Made by a program: the position numbers and the translations under genes
The notes under the pieces: model-generated
Database searches by the model: none
Told to the model about the DNA's origin: nothing
What the model saw: only the letters and a program-made list of their open reading frames with translations
From: Yamagishiella unicocca
Taxonomy: Eukaryota; Chlorophyta; Chlorophyceae; Chlamydomonadales; Volvocaceae
Reading direction: 5' to 3'
Assembly: GCA_003116995.1 (NCBI GenBank)
Contig: BDSL01000005.1
Location: 1,934,001-1,998,000 of the forward strand
DNA length: 64,000 nt
Shown here: piece by piece, positions 44,401 to 56,192 of the stretch
Position numbering within the stretch: the stretch's first letter is position 1
Layout of the letters: each line of letters starts with the position of its first letter

Positions 44401-46666
44401 CCGTCGTTAACGCGACCGCGTCCAATCCCGCCCCCTGGAACTTCCCCGCCTCGCGACCAGTGGCACCACCAAGCACATAAAGCTGCGCAGGGCTGTGTGG
44501 TAAGTGAGGGGCAGTGACGCGGTGGGCGCGGTGGGCTCGCAGCAATCACGGCAGGGTATGGGTGGCGTGCCGACCGCGTACATGCTGAGCTGGGCAACAT
44601 GGAGGCCGCAGGCTGGTGTCGAGCGCGTTTCTCCTCGACCTATCCTATCACATCCAACCACCCAACGACCAACCACCAAACCGTCCGAACCGCAGGGACG
44701 CTGCCAACGGCCGCTGGGCCCCGCAAGACTCCATGCTTGACGTCGTGGTGCCTCCGGGGGCCCGGGAGGGCACCCGGCTGCGTTACCCCGGTGAGGGCGG
44801 GGGGCCGGGAGTGACCACAACGAAACACACATGCCCTCCCGATCCACTCCCAAGCGTTCCCACTCCCCCAGGTCGTCCTTCGTCGCCCCTCTTTCACAGC
44901 TATGGGCTGTAGAACGGACTCCCTTTGCCATTGCCCCTGCCCCTGCTCCTGGTATTCCTCCTGCTCCTGGTATTCCTCCTGCTCCTGGCATCCTTCCTGC
45001 TCCTGCCCCTGCCCCTGCTCCTGGTATTCCTCCTGCCCTTGGTCATCGCACGGGGTCCCTCCCTGGACATCCAACACATGACCCCGATCACCTCCCGTGG
45101 AGGGTGACTAACCCATCCGCGACCACCTTCACTGACCTGGATCCCTGGCCCTCACCTCATCTCCACGGGTTTCCCTCGAATCACCTCATCTTCCGCAGGC
45201 CTGGGTGACGATGGGCGCCCCGCCGCGTACACGGCAACCAGCGGCGGCGGGGGCGGCGGCGGCGGCGGGGGCGGCGGCGGCGCCGTCAGCCGGGACCTGG
45301 TGCTGGTGCTGCGGGAGGCGTCCAACGCGCGCTACGTGCGCCGCGGGGACGACCTAGTCACCAAGGCACGTAACACACCGTCGTACAGTACGACACGGTG
45401 ACGCCTGCGCGTGGTCGTACGTCTGATGAGGGTTTGGGACGGGCATGGAGTGCCGGGGCGCCGGGGCGGTGTGCTCCTCGACCATATCGTAATGAGGATG
45501 GCGAGGTGGCGGGAGGAGGGGCCGATGGGGTCCGTGGAGGCTTGAGGGCGCTCAAGGACCCGCCCATGTCGCCACCAGGGAGGGGTTGTTATGGACCCGC
45601 GCTAATACACGTGGTGGCCCATTTCGTCCTCCCTGTGGTGCTCTTGCCCCATGTACGACGCGTACGGCACGCAGGCGATCATTCCGCTGGCCACGGCACT
45701 GGGCGGCGGCACCGTGCATCTGAGGCGGCTGGACGGGAGCAAGGTGGGGGGCGGGGGCAGCGCGCGGGGGATGGCGAGTAAACACTGAGGGGTAGCGAGA
45801 AGGCCCGGGAAGGAAGAAACTTTGGGAGGGGGGAAGGGGAAGGGATAGGGCGCCCGCCTCTTTGGGCCCACACCCCTATCCCGCCACAGCTCAAACCCAA
45901 CACGGGTTGACAAGTGCTCTTGGTCGGCGGGAGGAACCGCCAGCACGCAGGACAGGGAGCACGTGTCCCACGCGAGCACTCCTCCTCGCCACTGAGCAAG
46001 AGGCGTTCCCTCTGCCTCCCGCCAACTGGCCCTTCCCCCCTGCTGCTGCTGCTGCTGCTGCTGCGAAACCATAGCTGCCCCTGGAGCTGTCCAAGGTGAT
46101 CACCCCCGATACGGAGGACATCATCATCGGCGAGGGCATGCCGCTGCCGGGTCAGCCATCTGAGCGGGGCAACATGGTAAGCAAGGGGGGGGGGTGCGAG
46201 GAGAACCCGTGTACGGAGAAGGGGGGGTTGAGGAAAGCCGGTGGTAAGATAAAGTCTGGTGGGGTAGGGGGAGGCGACATGGTAGGGGAGTTGCAATTGT
46301 AGAGGGGGGCCGATATGGTGGGAGCTGGTGACTAGGTACGATATGAGAAACCGGCAGGGGATGAGGTGCTGCGCTGCACCGCGGGGGTGTAGTGAGGACA
46401 CTCGTGTACACGGGGCGGGTGCCCATCCTGATGCGCCTGTCGGCTGCCGGGCCCCGCCTCAGGTGGTGCAGTACAAGCTGGACTTTCCGCAGACCCTCAC
46501 TGCGGACCAGCGCCGACTGGTCAAGACGGCGCTGCAGATGCAGGCCCCGCGGCAGCAGCCGCAACCACAGCCACAGCCGCAGCCGCAGCCACAACCGCAG
46601 CCACAACCGCAGCCACAGCCGCCGCCGCAGCAGCCCCAGCCGCAGCCGCAGTTCACGAGACTGTAG
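41406..46666 (+). CDS. Type II (class B) DnaJ/Hsp40 co-chaperone with long low-complexity middle, about 672 aa
   Basis: Eleven exons agree in phase: 41406-41503, 42172-42244, 42436-42511, 42849-43511, 43711-44143, 44461-44499, 44696-44790, 45199-45365, 45675-45743, 46075-46176, 46463-46666. J-domain proteins stimulate Hsp70 ATPase. The J-domain (residues 11-78) has DHYAVLGVQRSAT, the HPD triad in QHHPDKNPG, and ATEAFDVLNDPQKRAAYD. A Gly/Phe then Gly/Met-rich stretch, a Gln/Pro/His-rich stretch and a Ser/Gly-rich stretch follow. The zinc-finger repeats of class A are absent. The C-terminal substrate domain runs LEVTLEEIYCGTT ... DSMLDVVVPPGAREGTRLRY ... SRDLVLVLRE ... GEGMPLPG ... LDFPQTLTADQRRLV. 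It ends in Pro-Gln repeats. Two introns use GC donors (after 42,244 and 45,365). No targeting peptide is evident, so cytosol or nucleus is likely. A TGTAA at 46,752 fits as poly(A) signal. Confidence 0.88.
44160..44350. repeat. GCAGCATGAGGGGC / GCAGCATAGCATGGG tandem repeat in DnaJ intron 5
   Basis: About 13 short units built on GGCGCAGCAT, alternating a 12-13-bp and a 17-bp form, fill the first half of the intron. Confidence 0.85.
44928..45050. repeat. TGCTCCTGGTATTCCTCC tandem repeat in DnaJ intron 7
   Basis: Pyrimidine-rich 18-bp units (CCTGCTCCTGGTATTCCT) repeat about four times, flanked by CCCTGCC runs. Confidence 0.8.
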
Positions 46667-48301
46667 CTGCGGGCTGCGGCGCTCTCAGGGCGGAGGGTTG
46701 AGAGGAACCCGTTGGCCGGCACTTGAAGACATAACGGGGCGGGGGGGGAGCTGTAATCCCGCACGCGCACGTCCCGTCGTACCCAGCCACCCACCTTCGG
46801 TGTCGTGCATGCATCGTGAGGCAGCCAGCAGGAAGACATTGGAGACGACATAGGAGAGCGGCGGGGTGGCGGGGAGGCAGCGGGGGTTCGTTTTGGAGAA
46901 GAACGAAAGCGGGGGGTGCCAGTGCGTGCAGCGGGTAGCGTGAGGGGATGGATTGGGGCATGGAGTAGCCGCGGATAGGGGATGGATTGGGGTATGGAGT
47001 AGCCGCAGTGGAGGCGCCAGCCGCAGCGTGGTGCGTAATGTCTATAGCCGCGAGCAGCTGTGTACTGGGGACGCGTCTGTGCCGCTGATGGCGCCGCGGG
47101 ACTGACGGATGAGTCTGCTCGTGAAATAAGGCCCCGGAAGGAACGGAGGACGTGTGGGGGCGGCGTTGGAGCGAGGGGACCCGGCGGTGGACACGACGTA
47201 GGAGGTGGGGGGGTTTTATAAGAGGATCCTCGAACCCACGGCCGACAAACCGAGGGCGGTGAAGTTGGTGGTCCAGAGGCGAGGCGGGGCAAGGACGGGG
47301 GGCGAGGGTTTTAATTGCTTACTTTTGCACTAGCATTTTTGCCATGGGGCTGAGCCAGGGCTGCCCAAGGGCGTTGTAGAAAGGGGGAAGAGGGGGCGCG
47401 CCGGGGGCTGAGGCGGGAGGGGGGAACCCGTGAGGGGGTGGGGAGTTGGTGAAGGTTGCTAGGGTCCGATGGAGCACAGAACCGTAATGGCATTGCACTA
47501 TCCAGCTGTGCGCACGCGCCGCCGTTTGCCCTCCTTTTGATACGTGCCGAAAATAACCGAGATTGCCAAGCCGCCTTAGATGGAACATTGGCAGGCAAAG
47601 TGTCCCGCTGCGGCTTTGCGGATAGCATTTGTTAACTGACGGTGTATGCTGCAATAGCGCCAGGTGCTTGTCGCGCAGTACCATTGTAGCTGCATAGGCG
47701 GCGCGATCGTATGCGGGGCCCCTTGCAATGTGACATTGCGACCCGCGGGTCCATGTCAAGGGGTGCGGACCCATACCTTCCTCGCGTTAGACTGGGCTCC
47801 CTGTGCATGTGTGTGGATGTCATCACTGTGAAGATGATGTCACGACACAAGCCGAATGTTTGGCAGGAGCTGCGGCGTATTCTTGTTTCCGCGGCCCGTT
47901 GGTCAGGAGTTATTGCGGAGCGTCAATTGACGACACATACATAGTACTGATTCACTGAGGATACTTGTTTGCTTTACAGTGTACACAGAAGTTTGTAACG
48001 GGTCGATGGAAGGTTCTGACCGTCTCGTCCAGGAACATTATGCCGAGGATTAACGAATAAATGTAAGCTTCCTATAATTGGGTGTGGGTAAATCAGACTC
48101 GAATAGCAATAGGTATATATTGTGGAGTGCTGTTGGGCTCACAAAACTTGCTAATCGGTTGACCGACAGTTTGCTGATCTACCTGCCTCACTGCAAACGT
48201 TTGATACATCAATATACCACTTTCCGTAACTATCGACAATCTCACAATAGCGCTCTGAACGCTGAGATCTACGCGACTACCCTACCACAGGTCCCGCCGC
48301 T
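46667..48301. other. DnaJ 3' flank and SUFC promoter
   Basis: No further gene recognised. The scattered motif occurs at 46,700 and in weaker form at 47,418. A GGGGATGGATTGGGGTATGGAGTAGCCGC block is duplicated at 46,944-47,007. From 47,930 to 48,300 the DNA is AT-richer and probably contains the SUFC promoter and 5' UTR. Confidence 0.45.
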
Positions 48302-50746
48302 ATGGCGCACCAGGCACTTTCGCGCAACCCGCTGGCGTCTAGCTCTTGCCCACGCGCTGGGGCATTCAGGAGCCGCCGATGTGCTCTGCCAGTACGGTGT
48401 GCGGCGGCGCCACCAGAGGTGATGCTCGAGGTGAAGAACCTTGGGGCAAAAATTGCCTCGACTGGGCAGCAAATCCTGAATGGTGTGAACCTGACAATTC
48501 GCAACGGAGAGGTACATGCAATCATGGGTAAGAACGGCTCGGGCAAGAGCACGCTCAGCAAGGTGCTGGTGGGCCATCCCGACTACGAGGTGACGGGCGG
48601 CACCGCCGTCTTCAAGGGCAAGAACCTTTTTGATCTGGAGCCAGAGGAGCGCTCGCACGCTGGACTATTCCTTAGCTTCCAGACGCCGATCGAAGTGCCG
48701 GGCGTCAGCAACATAGATTTCCTGCGCATGGCGTGCAATTCGCGCCGTAAAGCAGTCGGGCAGGCAGAGCTGGACCCCCTTGAGTTCTATGCCTACATCA
48801 TGCCAAAGGTGCGACGGCCGCACGCGTTGGGAGGCGCGTTCGCCGTCTCTCGCAAGCAGGCCCCAGCTGACCGTGTATCTTCCCACCCTGGTGCAGCTGG
48901 AGATGCTGAACATGGACCCCTCGTTCCTCAATCGCAACGTGAACGAGGGCTTTTCGGGAGGCGAGAAGAAGCGCAACGAGATCCTCCAACTGGCGGTCCT
49001 GGAGGTGCGCGCCGACACGGCCCTTTTCCAGGGGTGGGATGGGTTTACCGGCCTGTTGGCGGCTGGGAGCTTTCTGGCATCCTACGTTTGAATTTTCTCC
49101 CTGATCGGCCGCCACGCCACACGTACTACAGCCCTCCTGATCAGTCGGCGGGTACCTTGGTCCGGTACTTGTTGTATTAGAACACTCCCCTCCCGCCTGC
49201 GTGCCGTACTGGTTGGGGACACCCCGACCGCAGCACAGAGGCATATCCTCTTCCGGGGTTGCTTCCAGTAGCAGCCGGACGGGGTGCAGCAGCGGCTGGC
49301 ACGGTTCGACCGACATCAGGCCAGCCAGTGTCGTGTTTGCTGTCACGAGGGCGGAGGGCCTCTGCTCCGGCGCCCCACAGCCGTCCTGCCGATGCACCGT
49401 TGCGCTGACACAGCCACCCACGCGCGCTCCAACCGTATCAACGGCACGAGCCAGGCAAACAACCACAAGCGACGGATGCGAGGATTACCGGCCACCTAAC
49501 CTTCCAGCCGAGCCGGCGGTGGCGCCTACACGCCAGGGGCCGGCAGCTGTCGGCTGAGCAGCCGGCGCCTGACCTCGACCCCTCCCGAAAGCAGCCGAGC
49601 TCTCAGCGTGCACCCCACATCTTGACCTGTGCACTCACCTGCGGGCCTAACGCTCTGATCCCCCCACCCCCCGACAGGCCGACATGGCCATCCTGGACGA
49701 GATCGACAGCGGTCTGGACATCGATGCTCTGCGGGACGTGGCCAAGGCCGTGAACCAGCTCAAGAGCGCGGACACGGGTGTGCTCATGGTAACGCACTAC
49801 AAGGTGGGTCCTGGGTGCGCGCTGTGTGGCTGGGTCGGAACGGGACCTGGCGTCGGGCCCTGGGTCGCCGCCACGGGGCGAGACTGAGGGTTGCACTTGG
49901 GCTCGGTTGGCTGGCTGGTTGGTTGGTTGAGAGGCCCGCTCCCCGGGGCCAAAGTCAGCGCTACTTTGTGGGTAGCCCTGTTGGAGGAAGTGACAGCCAT
50001 GGCGACGGCGGCCGAGCGTGTGCGGCTGGTTCGGGCTCGTGGTCCAGGGGGGGGGACGGGCTCCGGCTGGAGGTAGGCAGTGTTTCGCCGGCCGTGGGAA
50101 GGGAAGAAGCTGTTTTCTTGCGGCTGCGAGGACGACGAGCCGTGTGAACTCCTGACGCCATCCTTCCTCTTGTCGTACTGCCGTACGCAGCGCCTGCTGG
50201 ACTACATCAAGCCGGACTTCGTCCACATCATGCAGGTGCGTGTCTGATGGGGTTGCTCGGGGGCATGGCGGGTGTGCACGAGGTTTTGCGCGCCGTGGTA
50301 TGCGGGCGGACCTGCCAATAGGGGCTGCTGCTCTAGTGCTGTATCTCGGGCTCGAGGCTCGGTAGGCCTCAGCGGCTCCTACGCCTCAGCAGGATGCGCC
50401 TGTATCAGCAGCTACCGTTTTGCATGAAATACGCTTCGCAGCGGACGTGTTGTTTGCTGTCACTCGAGATGCGGGTGCCGTGTTGCTTGCGTCGTGCGAC
50501 CCCACGTCTTTCATTCATTCCTCGCCTAAGGTCGGGTGGGGCTGGTCGGCGCTCCGTATGTTGCCCCTCACACATGAGTAACGTATGTACACTTGTACGA
50601 CACTGAACTCGCCTGCTATTCCGCCCGTGCCTCCCCACCGCCCCGCGACCCAGTCTGGCGAGATCGTCAAGACCGGTGACATGAGCCTGGTGGACCAGTT
50701 GGAGGCGGGCGGCTACGCCACGCTTGACTCCATCAGCGACGAGTAG
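48302..50746 (+). CDS. SUFC: Plastid SufC, ABC-type ATPase of SUF iron-sulphur cluster assembly, 292 aa
   Basis: Exons 48302-48808, 48897-49004, 49678-49803, 50191-50235 and 50654-50746 are all phase 0. SufC is the soluble ATPase of the SufBC2D scaffold that builds Fe-S clusters in plastids. Residues 1-35 are rich in Ser/Arg/Ala and Cys with few acids, a likely chloroplast transit peptide; the mature domain starts near [11 protein letters not shown]. Seen in order: Walker [11 protein letters not shown]-loop [15 protein letters not shown] signature [10 protein letters not shown], Walker [14 protein letters not shown]-loop VTHYK, then [19 protein letters not shown]. All catalytic motifs are intact and length is normal. 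TGTAA sites at 50,823 and 51,399 are poly(A) candidates. The next gene downstream, ferrochelatase, is also plastid and iron-dependent. Confidence 0.96.
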
Positions 50747-51744
50747 GCGCTTAGGGGCTGGTTGGCACGAATTGGGCTGCGGCTGGCAGCGCGGCGGCGG
50801 AGCTTCGGCCTTCTGGATGAGCTGTAATGCTCAAGTAGCTGCAGCTCAGAGCCGCCGGTCGCATCGGCGGGATGGTAGTGTTGAAATCAAAGTGGTTCCG
50901 CTAGGGCCTCGGCGCACCTCATCGTGGCGTGGCGTGGCTTTGTGAATGGACACGGACCTTTCATATGCCGGCGTAGGGTTCATGTGCAATAGGAGCTGCG
51001 CTGATAGGGGCTCGGAGGTAGATTGCGCGCATGGAGCTGCGCCGGCGCGCTTGGCACGGCGTGATTTGGCATTGTCGCGCAAGGGTATGATCATCAGGCT
51101 GTCGCGGGGCGTCTGCGCACTGTAAAGCATACAGTTCTGGCAGACGTATCCAGGAATTATGCGCTGAGGGGCGTTCCGCATGGGTGCCGCAACGCTGCAT
51201 CGAGGCACGCGATGGCACGTGCCGCGCACACGGTGCGGCTGGAGACGCGGATGCTTGAATGTGGCGCGTGCCAAAGCATGTCACGATGGAGGCGTTTACA
51301 CGCATTGCACAGGCCGTGGTGTTGGTGATGCGGCTGTGGGACCTACGTTTGTTCGTTGGTGCGAGCGACCGTCCTGGACCGATTGATTGGCACATCCTGT
51401 AAATGCCTCTAGAGGATAATAAACGTGGTGACACAGGTCTTTCAGAAAAAGTTGAGCCCTGAAGTCGCTCAGCAGCGCATAGCCAAGAGAGCGACGCAAT
51501 TGTACGACGCCGAGGGGGGCTTTTTGTGGCGACTGGGCGAATAGGGTCCTTCCGTGCGACATGACTTCGCACAGTGTAAAGGACTTGACACCATTCCATT
51601 ACGCCAATATTTGCTTGCTGCTGTACCGAGGGCGCACAACGCGATTATGACCAGGGCCAAGTGGGGTTAGTTGCTGGCTTTACAAGCTCCAGTGTGTTTA
51701 ATTTCGAGAGTAGGAAGTAGCAAAAGTTTTGCTTTTGGCGGAAT
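50747..51744. other. SUFC 3' UTR and ferrochelatase promoter
   Basis: No gene found. Two TGTAA motifs (51,119 and 51,399) lie in the likely 3' UTR. The last 200 bp before 51,745 are AT-richer and contain no splice-supported frame. Confidence 0.45.
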
Positions 51745-54635
51745 ATGGCGTCATTTGGCTTCCTTCAGCGGACGGCGCCTGCACCTCACGTAGAGGAGCG
51801 CGCCGGTTGCTCCAGCCGTTGCTTGCCTGTTATTCAGAGTCAAAGGTGAGCTGGAAGTGCTATTCGTTGGGCGATGACAGACGGCTGATAAGCGCTTCTG
51901 GCTGACACAGGCGGGGTGCGCGTGGCGTGCTCCCCACCACCGAGCGACGACGTGTGGCGCCGCATCGCCCCAGCGCAGCCTCAACGGATATTGTTTGCTT
52001 TGACGAGTCGCATGACATTAAAGGGCGTAACGCCGTAGCTGCTGGGCCTGCGGTCGATAAGGTCGGCGTGCTGCTGCTCAATCTTGGAGGCCCGGAGACT
52101 CTCAGCGACGTGAAGCCATTCCTATTCAATCTGTTTGCCGACCCGGAGATTATTCGGTTGCCAGTATACGCGCAGTTTCTTCAGCCACTTATTGCAACGA
52201 TCATTTCCACGTTGCGAGCGCCGAAAAGCGCAGAGGGATACAAGGCGATTGGTGGCGGCAGTCCTCTCCGTAAAATTACAGACGACCAGGCTGCTGCCCT
52301 GGCCCTGGCCCTAAACGCCAAAGGCCAAGCAGCCAACGTCTATGTCGGCATGCGCTACTGGCACCCTTTCACAGAGGAGGCTTTGGAAGACATTAAGCAG
52401 GATGGCGTAACGCGGCTCGTTATCCTGCCGCTGTACCCACAGTTTTCCATTAGCACCAGCGGCTCGAGTTTGCGGCTGCTCGAGTCGCTCTTTAAGAGTG
52501 ACGGAGCGCTCAAATCGCTAAGGCACACGGTCATCCCGTCTTGGTACCAGCGACCGGGCTACGTAGGCGCGATGGCTGACCTGATTGTGCAGGTGCGGCG
52601 ACTGCAGGGGGGCTGGGGGGCAACCACTGGTGCATTTGCTGCGCAGGGGCCGGCGTGGGGCACGCACGCATCGGTCCATACTTTGGGGGGAGTTAATACA
52701 TGTCAGCATGTGTCATGACCCCCTTCCTAGACGCCTGCGCCCCCGTGCTGCGTCTGACGCCTCTTTCCCCAGCATCGGGTTCATACCTGCGGTTGTTGGT
52801 GCCGCGCCCTTGTTCAGCCGCCTCTAAAGTCCTCCCCGCGACGCTGGTGGTTGCATCGCATGCACGCGACGCGTGAAATACCAGTAGGCGCTATCCCACG
52901 CGGTAAGAGGCAGCGGTGCCGCAAAAGCATCCAGCACGGCTTGGGCGGGTCTGCGCCTGCTGGAGCGACGCGTCTGGACACGTAGGGCTCCACTGCACTG
53001 CCAGGGCAGCACGCACGACCTGGATGCATCGCGGCGCTCGGAGCCGGTGTGTCGGTGCACGTCCGTCACTGGCAGCGACGCGCCCCAAACCATTGGAGGC
53101 GCAAGGAGGCGCCAAAGCCGTACCTGCTCGTTATCATCCCTGTTGGCTATGTACCTTGCGTCGTGCCGTCCGGCAGCTATGCATTCGCGAAGCCCCTCGG
53201 CCATAGGCGGCCATAGGCGGAACTCGTACCTCACCACCGCTAATGCTAGCGCGCCGTCGGAACGGACGACCCGTGGGGCGGCGTGACGTGATGTACACTC
53301 CCCATGAGCCGGGCTACGTTCCACACCACAAGTCCCTCCCCGCACTACGAAACGGCCCCACCGCCGCACCACGCCGCACCCCATGGTCCATGCCACGCAG
53401 CCCCACCACCGCCACCCGCCGACTGTCCTCGCCTCGTCCTCCGCCTCCCTCCAGGAGCTGCGCAAGTTTAAGGACGTGCCCTCCGTGGAGCTCTTCTTCT
53501 CGGCGCACGGGGTGCCCAAATCGTACGTGGAGGAGGCGGGCGACCCGTACAAGGAGGAGATGGAGGAGTGCGTGCGGCTGATCATGGAGGAGGTGCAGGC
53601 ACGGGGCTTCGGCAACACGCACACGCTGGCCTACCAGAGCAGGGTGGGGCCCGCGGAATGGCTCAAGCCGTACACGGACGAGTCCATCAAGTAAGAGGGT
53701 CGGAGCCGGGGTGCGGGGTTGATGGTGCTGGGGTGCAGCTATGGGGTGTCAGTTGCAGCGGGCCGGCGGTTTGTCGGCCCTTGGTGAGTGAGTTCGGGTG
53801 CATTAAGCAAGCGGAGCGGACGACGCCGGTTCCTTTGGTAAAATTGGAGGGGCAACTGCGCTCATAGCTTACTGATGTGCCTTGCCCTGTCTCACCTCCT
53901 GCCGCCTCTCACCTCTGCCGCCCCTTCGCTCCTGCCCCCGTAGGCAGCTCGGGAACCGCGGGGTGAAGAGCATGCTTGCGGTGCCCATCTCCTTCGTGTC
54001 CGAGCACATTGAGACGTTGGAAGAGATCGACATGGAGTACCGCGAGCTGGCGGAGGAGAGCGGCATCCGGAACTGGGGCCGCGTGCCTGCGCTCAACACC
54101 AACACAGCGTTCATCAACGATCTGGCGGACGCGGTGCTGGAGGCGCTGCCGTACGTAGGCTGCCTGGCCGGCCCCACGGACTCTCTGGTGCCGCTAGGTG
54201 CGTGCGGGGGTGGGAGTGGTGTGGGCTGCTTTCGGGCGGTGAGGGGGAGACGGTATGGCTGGTGCTGGTCTGAATCGCGGCGGGTCGGCGTAGGATGTTT
54301 TCGAGCGGCGAAGCGAATTAAAAGCACATATAAGCCCATACGCATAACATACACATACACGTAATTCGGCTTGAGAGGTAGCTAATCATCACACGACGCT
54401 GCCTCCCCACTGCTGCAACCTGCGGCGACCTGCAGGCGACCTGGAGATGCTGTTGCAAGCGTACGACAGAGAGCGCCGTACGCTGCCGTCGCCGGTGGTG
54501 ATGTGGGAGTGGGGCTGGACCAAGAGCGCGGAGACGTGGAACGGCCGCATTGCGATGCTCGCCATCATCATAATCCTCGTCCTGGAGGCCAGCAGCGGGC
54601 AGTCCATCCTGAAGAACCTCATCTGGGCCGAGTAA
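51745..54635 (+). CDS. FECH: Plastid ferrochelatase with C-terminal LHC-like domain, 490 aa
   Basis: Exons 51745-51845, 51911-52592, 53455-53690, 53944-54197 and 54436-54635 join in phase. The enzyme inserts Fe2+ into protoporphyrin IX, the last step of haem synthesis. The first 80 or so residues are Arg/Ser/Ala-rich and should be a transit peptide; the core begins [14 protein letters not shown]. Diagnostic stretches are [40 protein letters not shown], the catalytic His in [26 protein letters not shown] (conserved Glu), and [16 protein letters not shown]. The last exon adds [20 protein letters not shown] plus a hydrophobic helix, the chlorophyll-binding-like (CAB) motif typical of plastid ferrochelatase of algae, plants and cyanobacteria. 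Length is close to known algal ferrochelatases. Intron 2 is long (862 bp) and shows no nested gene. Confidence 0.96.
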
Positions 54636-56192
54636 CGGTGCGGATGGCTGCCTGGCTGGCCAGACGCATCTATTGTTTCGCTGTGGGCCGGTAGAGCAGC
54701 AGACGGCTGGCTGGCTGGCCGGCTGGTCGACGCGGCCGCCCCAGCGCGGGGCGGGGCGTTGCTCCTGTTGCCTCTTGCCGCCTCAGCGTCACGTCGTCAT
54801 GGATTGTTTACTTTGCTGCAGCAGGCGCGCCCCGCGCGACGCCACTACGGTTTCGGACAGTTGCATCGCCGGTTGTGGGTAAAGCAGTGCGTAGGGAGAG
54901 GCTGAGCTGTGGGGTCTGGGGAGCTCAGGTCGCGGGCAAGGGCGGCTGGGTAGATGCATGGCATTGAGCTTTTGTGATTGAGATGTGTGGTTAGTGTGGA
55001 TTGGTGGTAGGTGTCGGTCGGTCGGGGGGGGGGGCAGCTCCGTGCTGCCGCGGCGAGACCCCGGCGTTCGGCGACACAGCTGCCAGGCCTTTGGGCTGGG
55101 GACCGAGTAAAGGAGAGTCGAGTTTGTGTGTGGTGCACAGCGCAGAGAGCGTATGAGCGATTACGTTGAGACTGTCTATGAACGTTGTCGTGCATTTGTT
55201 ACAGATTATGTGCAGCTAAACGGTACGTCTCACGCCGACCGCGGTCGGCACCTTGTCTCGGTGCGGCTTGAGGCGTAACTAACGTGGTCGGCATTATGCA
55301 AAGTCGAATCCTATAAGTGGGTCACTGCCAGCAGAATGCGAGGAAAATATTACGAAGCGGCCTGCTTTGCGCACGCACGCCCATGAGAGGGCTGCAGTCC
55401 TGCTGCTGCTCAATACCAGTTCTGCGGCGCAATGCTGCTCCGTACGGTGTATACGTTGTGGTACGAGTACGACAATGTTGGGTTGGTAAACCTTCTGCGG
55501 TATACGGTACATGTAGCTCTGTTGGGCGTACGCACTCTCGCGCGCATGCGCGTTGCTTACTCGTGGATGAGGGCCCCAGTAAGAACACGTCAGCGTGCTC
55601 TGCCCACATGGGGCGTCACTGACGTCAGCCAGTACATGTCAGTACGCTGTTCACGTGTGGCGCCATCGCCACTGTCGGTCCTTCACCGCTGAGCCGCCGT
55701 CGCTATTATTCCTTGCTTAAGCAGGGCGCAGAAGGACGTGTGGTAGTCGGGAACGTACAGCAGCCTGTCGTGCCAGAGCCGCCTCATGGCCTGGGGTCGG
55801 GATGAGGGCGGGGGAAGGGGTACGAGGACGGAGTGTCGTGTTTGGGTGTCGCTGCAGCCCCCTCAGGTGATGCATAACGCATCTGTGCGCAATGAGGGCA
55901 AATGCGGTAGGCACGGGACGAGGAGTGTACGAACTGGATGTGGGACACTGCCGTGCTCGCCAGCTGTGACGCAGTCCGTTTCGGCTGTTTTCAGTGTACA
56001 CATACTACATCATCAAACATCGACCCGGTCTTGGCACTTCCTGCCCCATGCTGCTGCGACCTCTGCGGTCCGACCCACGAGACTGCCATAACCTCTAATA
56101 GCCACAAGCTGCGTCGTCTCCTGCCGGCCTTTCGGTGATTCTGGAAACCATAACCGATTTTACGAGCCCAGCTTTTTCAAGGACCACACGTA
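54636..56192. other. Convergent 3' flanks of ferrochelatase and the TIR/NDT-like gene
   Basis: Two genes end towards this 1.56-kb stretch. A TTACA at 55,199 (TGTAA on the minus strand) is a candidate poly(A) signal of the minus-strand gene. Direct CGTACGTAG/GGCTGGCTGGC clusters occur near 54,650-54,730. No frame here has splice or motif support. Confidence 0.45.

Noticed and set aside
52824..53624. 266-codon minus-strand open frame
   Set aside because: It lies across intron 2 and exon 3 of ferrochelatase on the opposite strand, has no domain, and long antisense frames are expected at this GC content.
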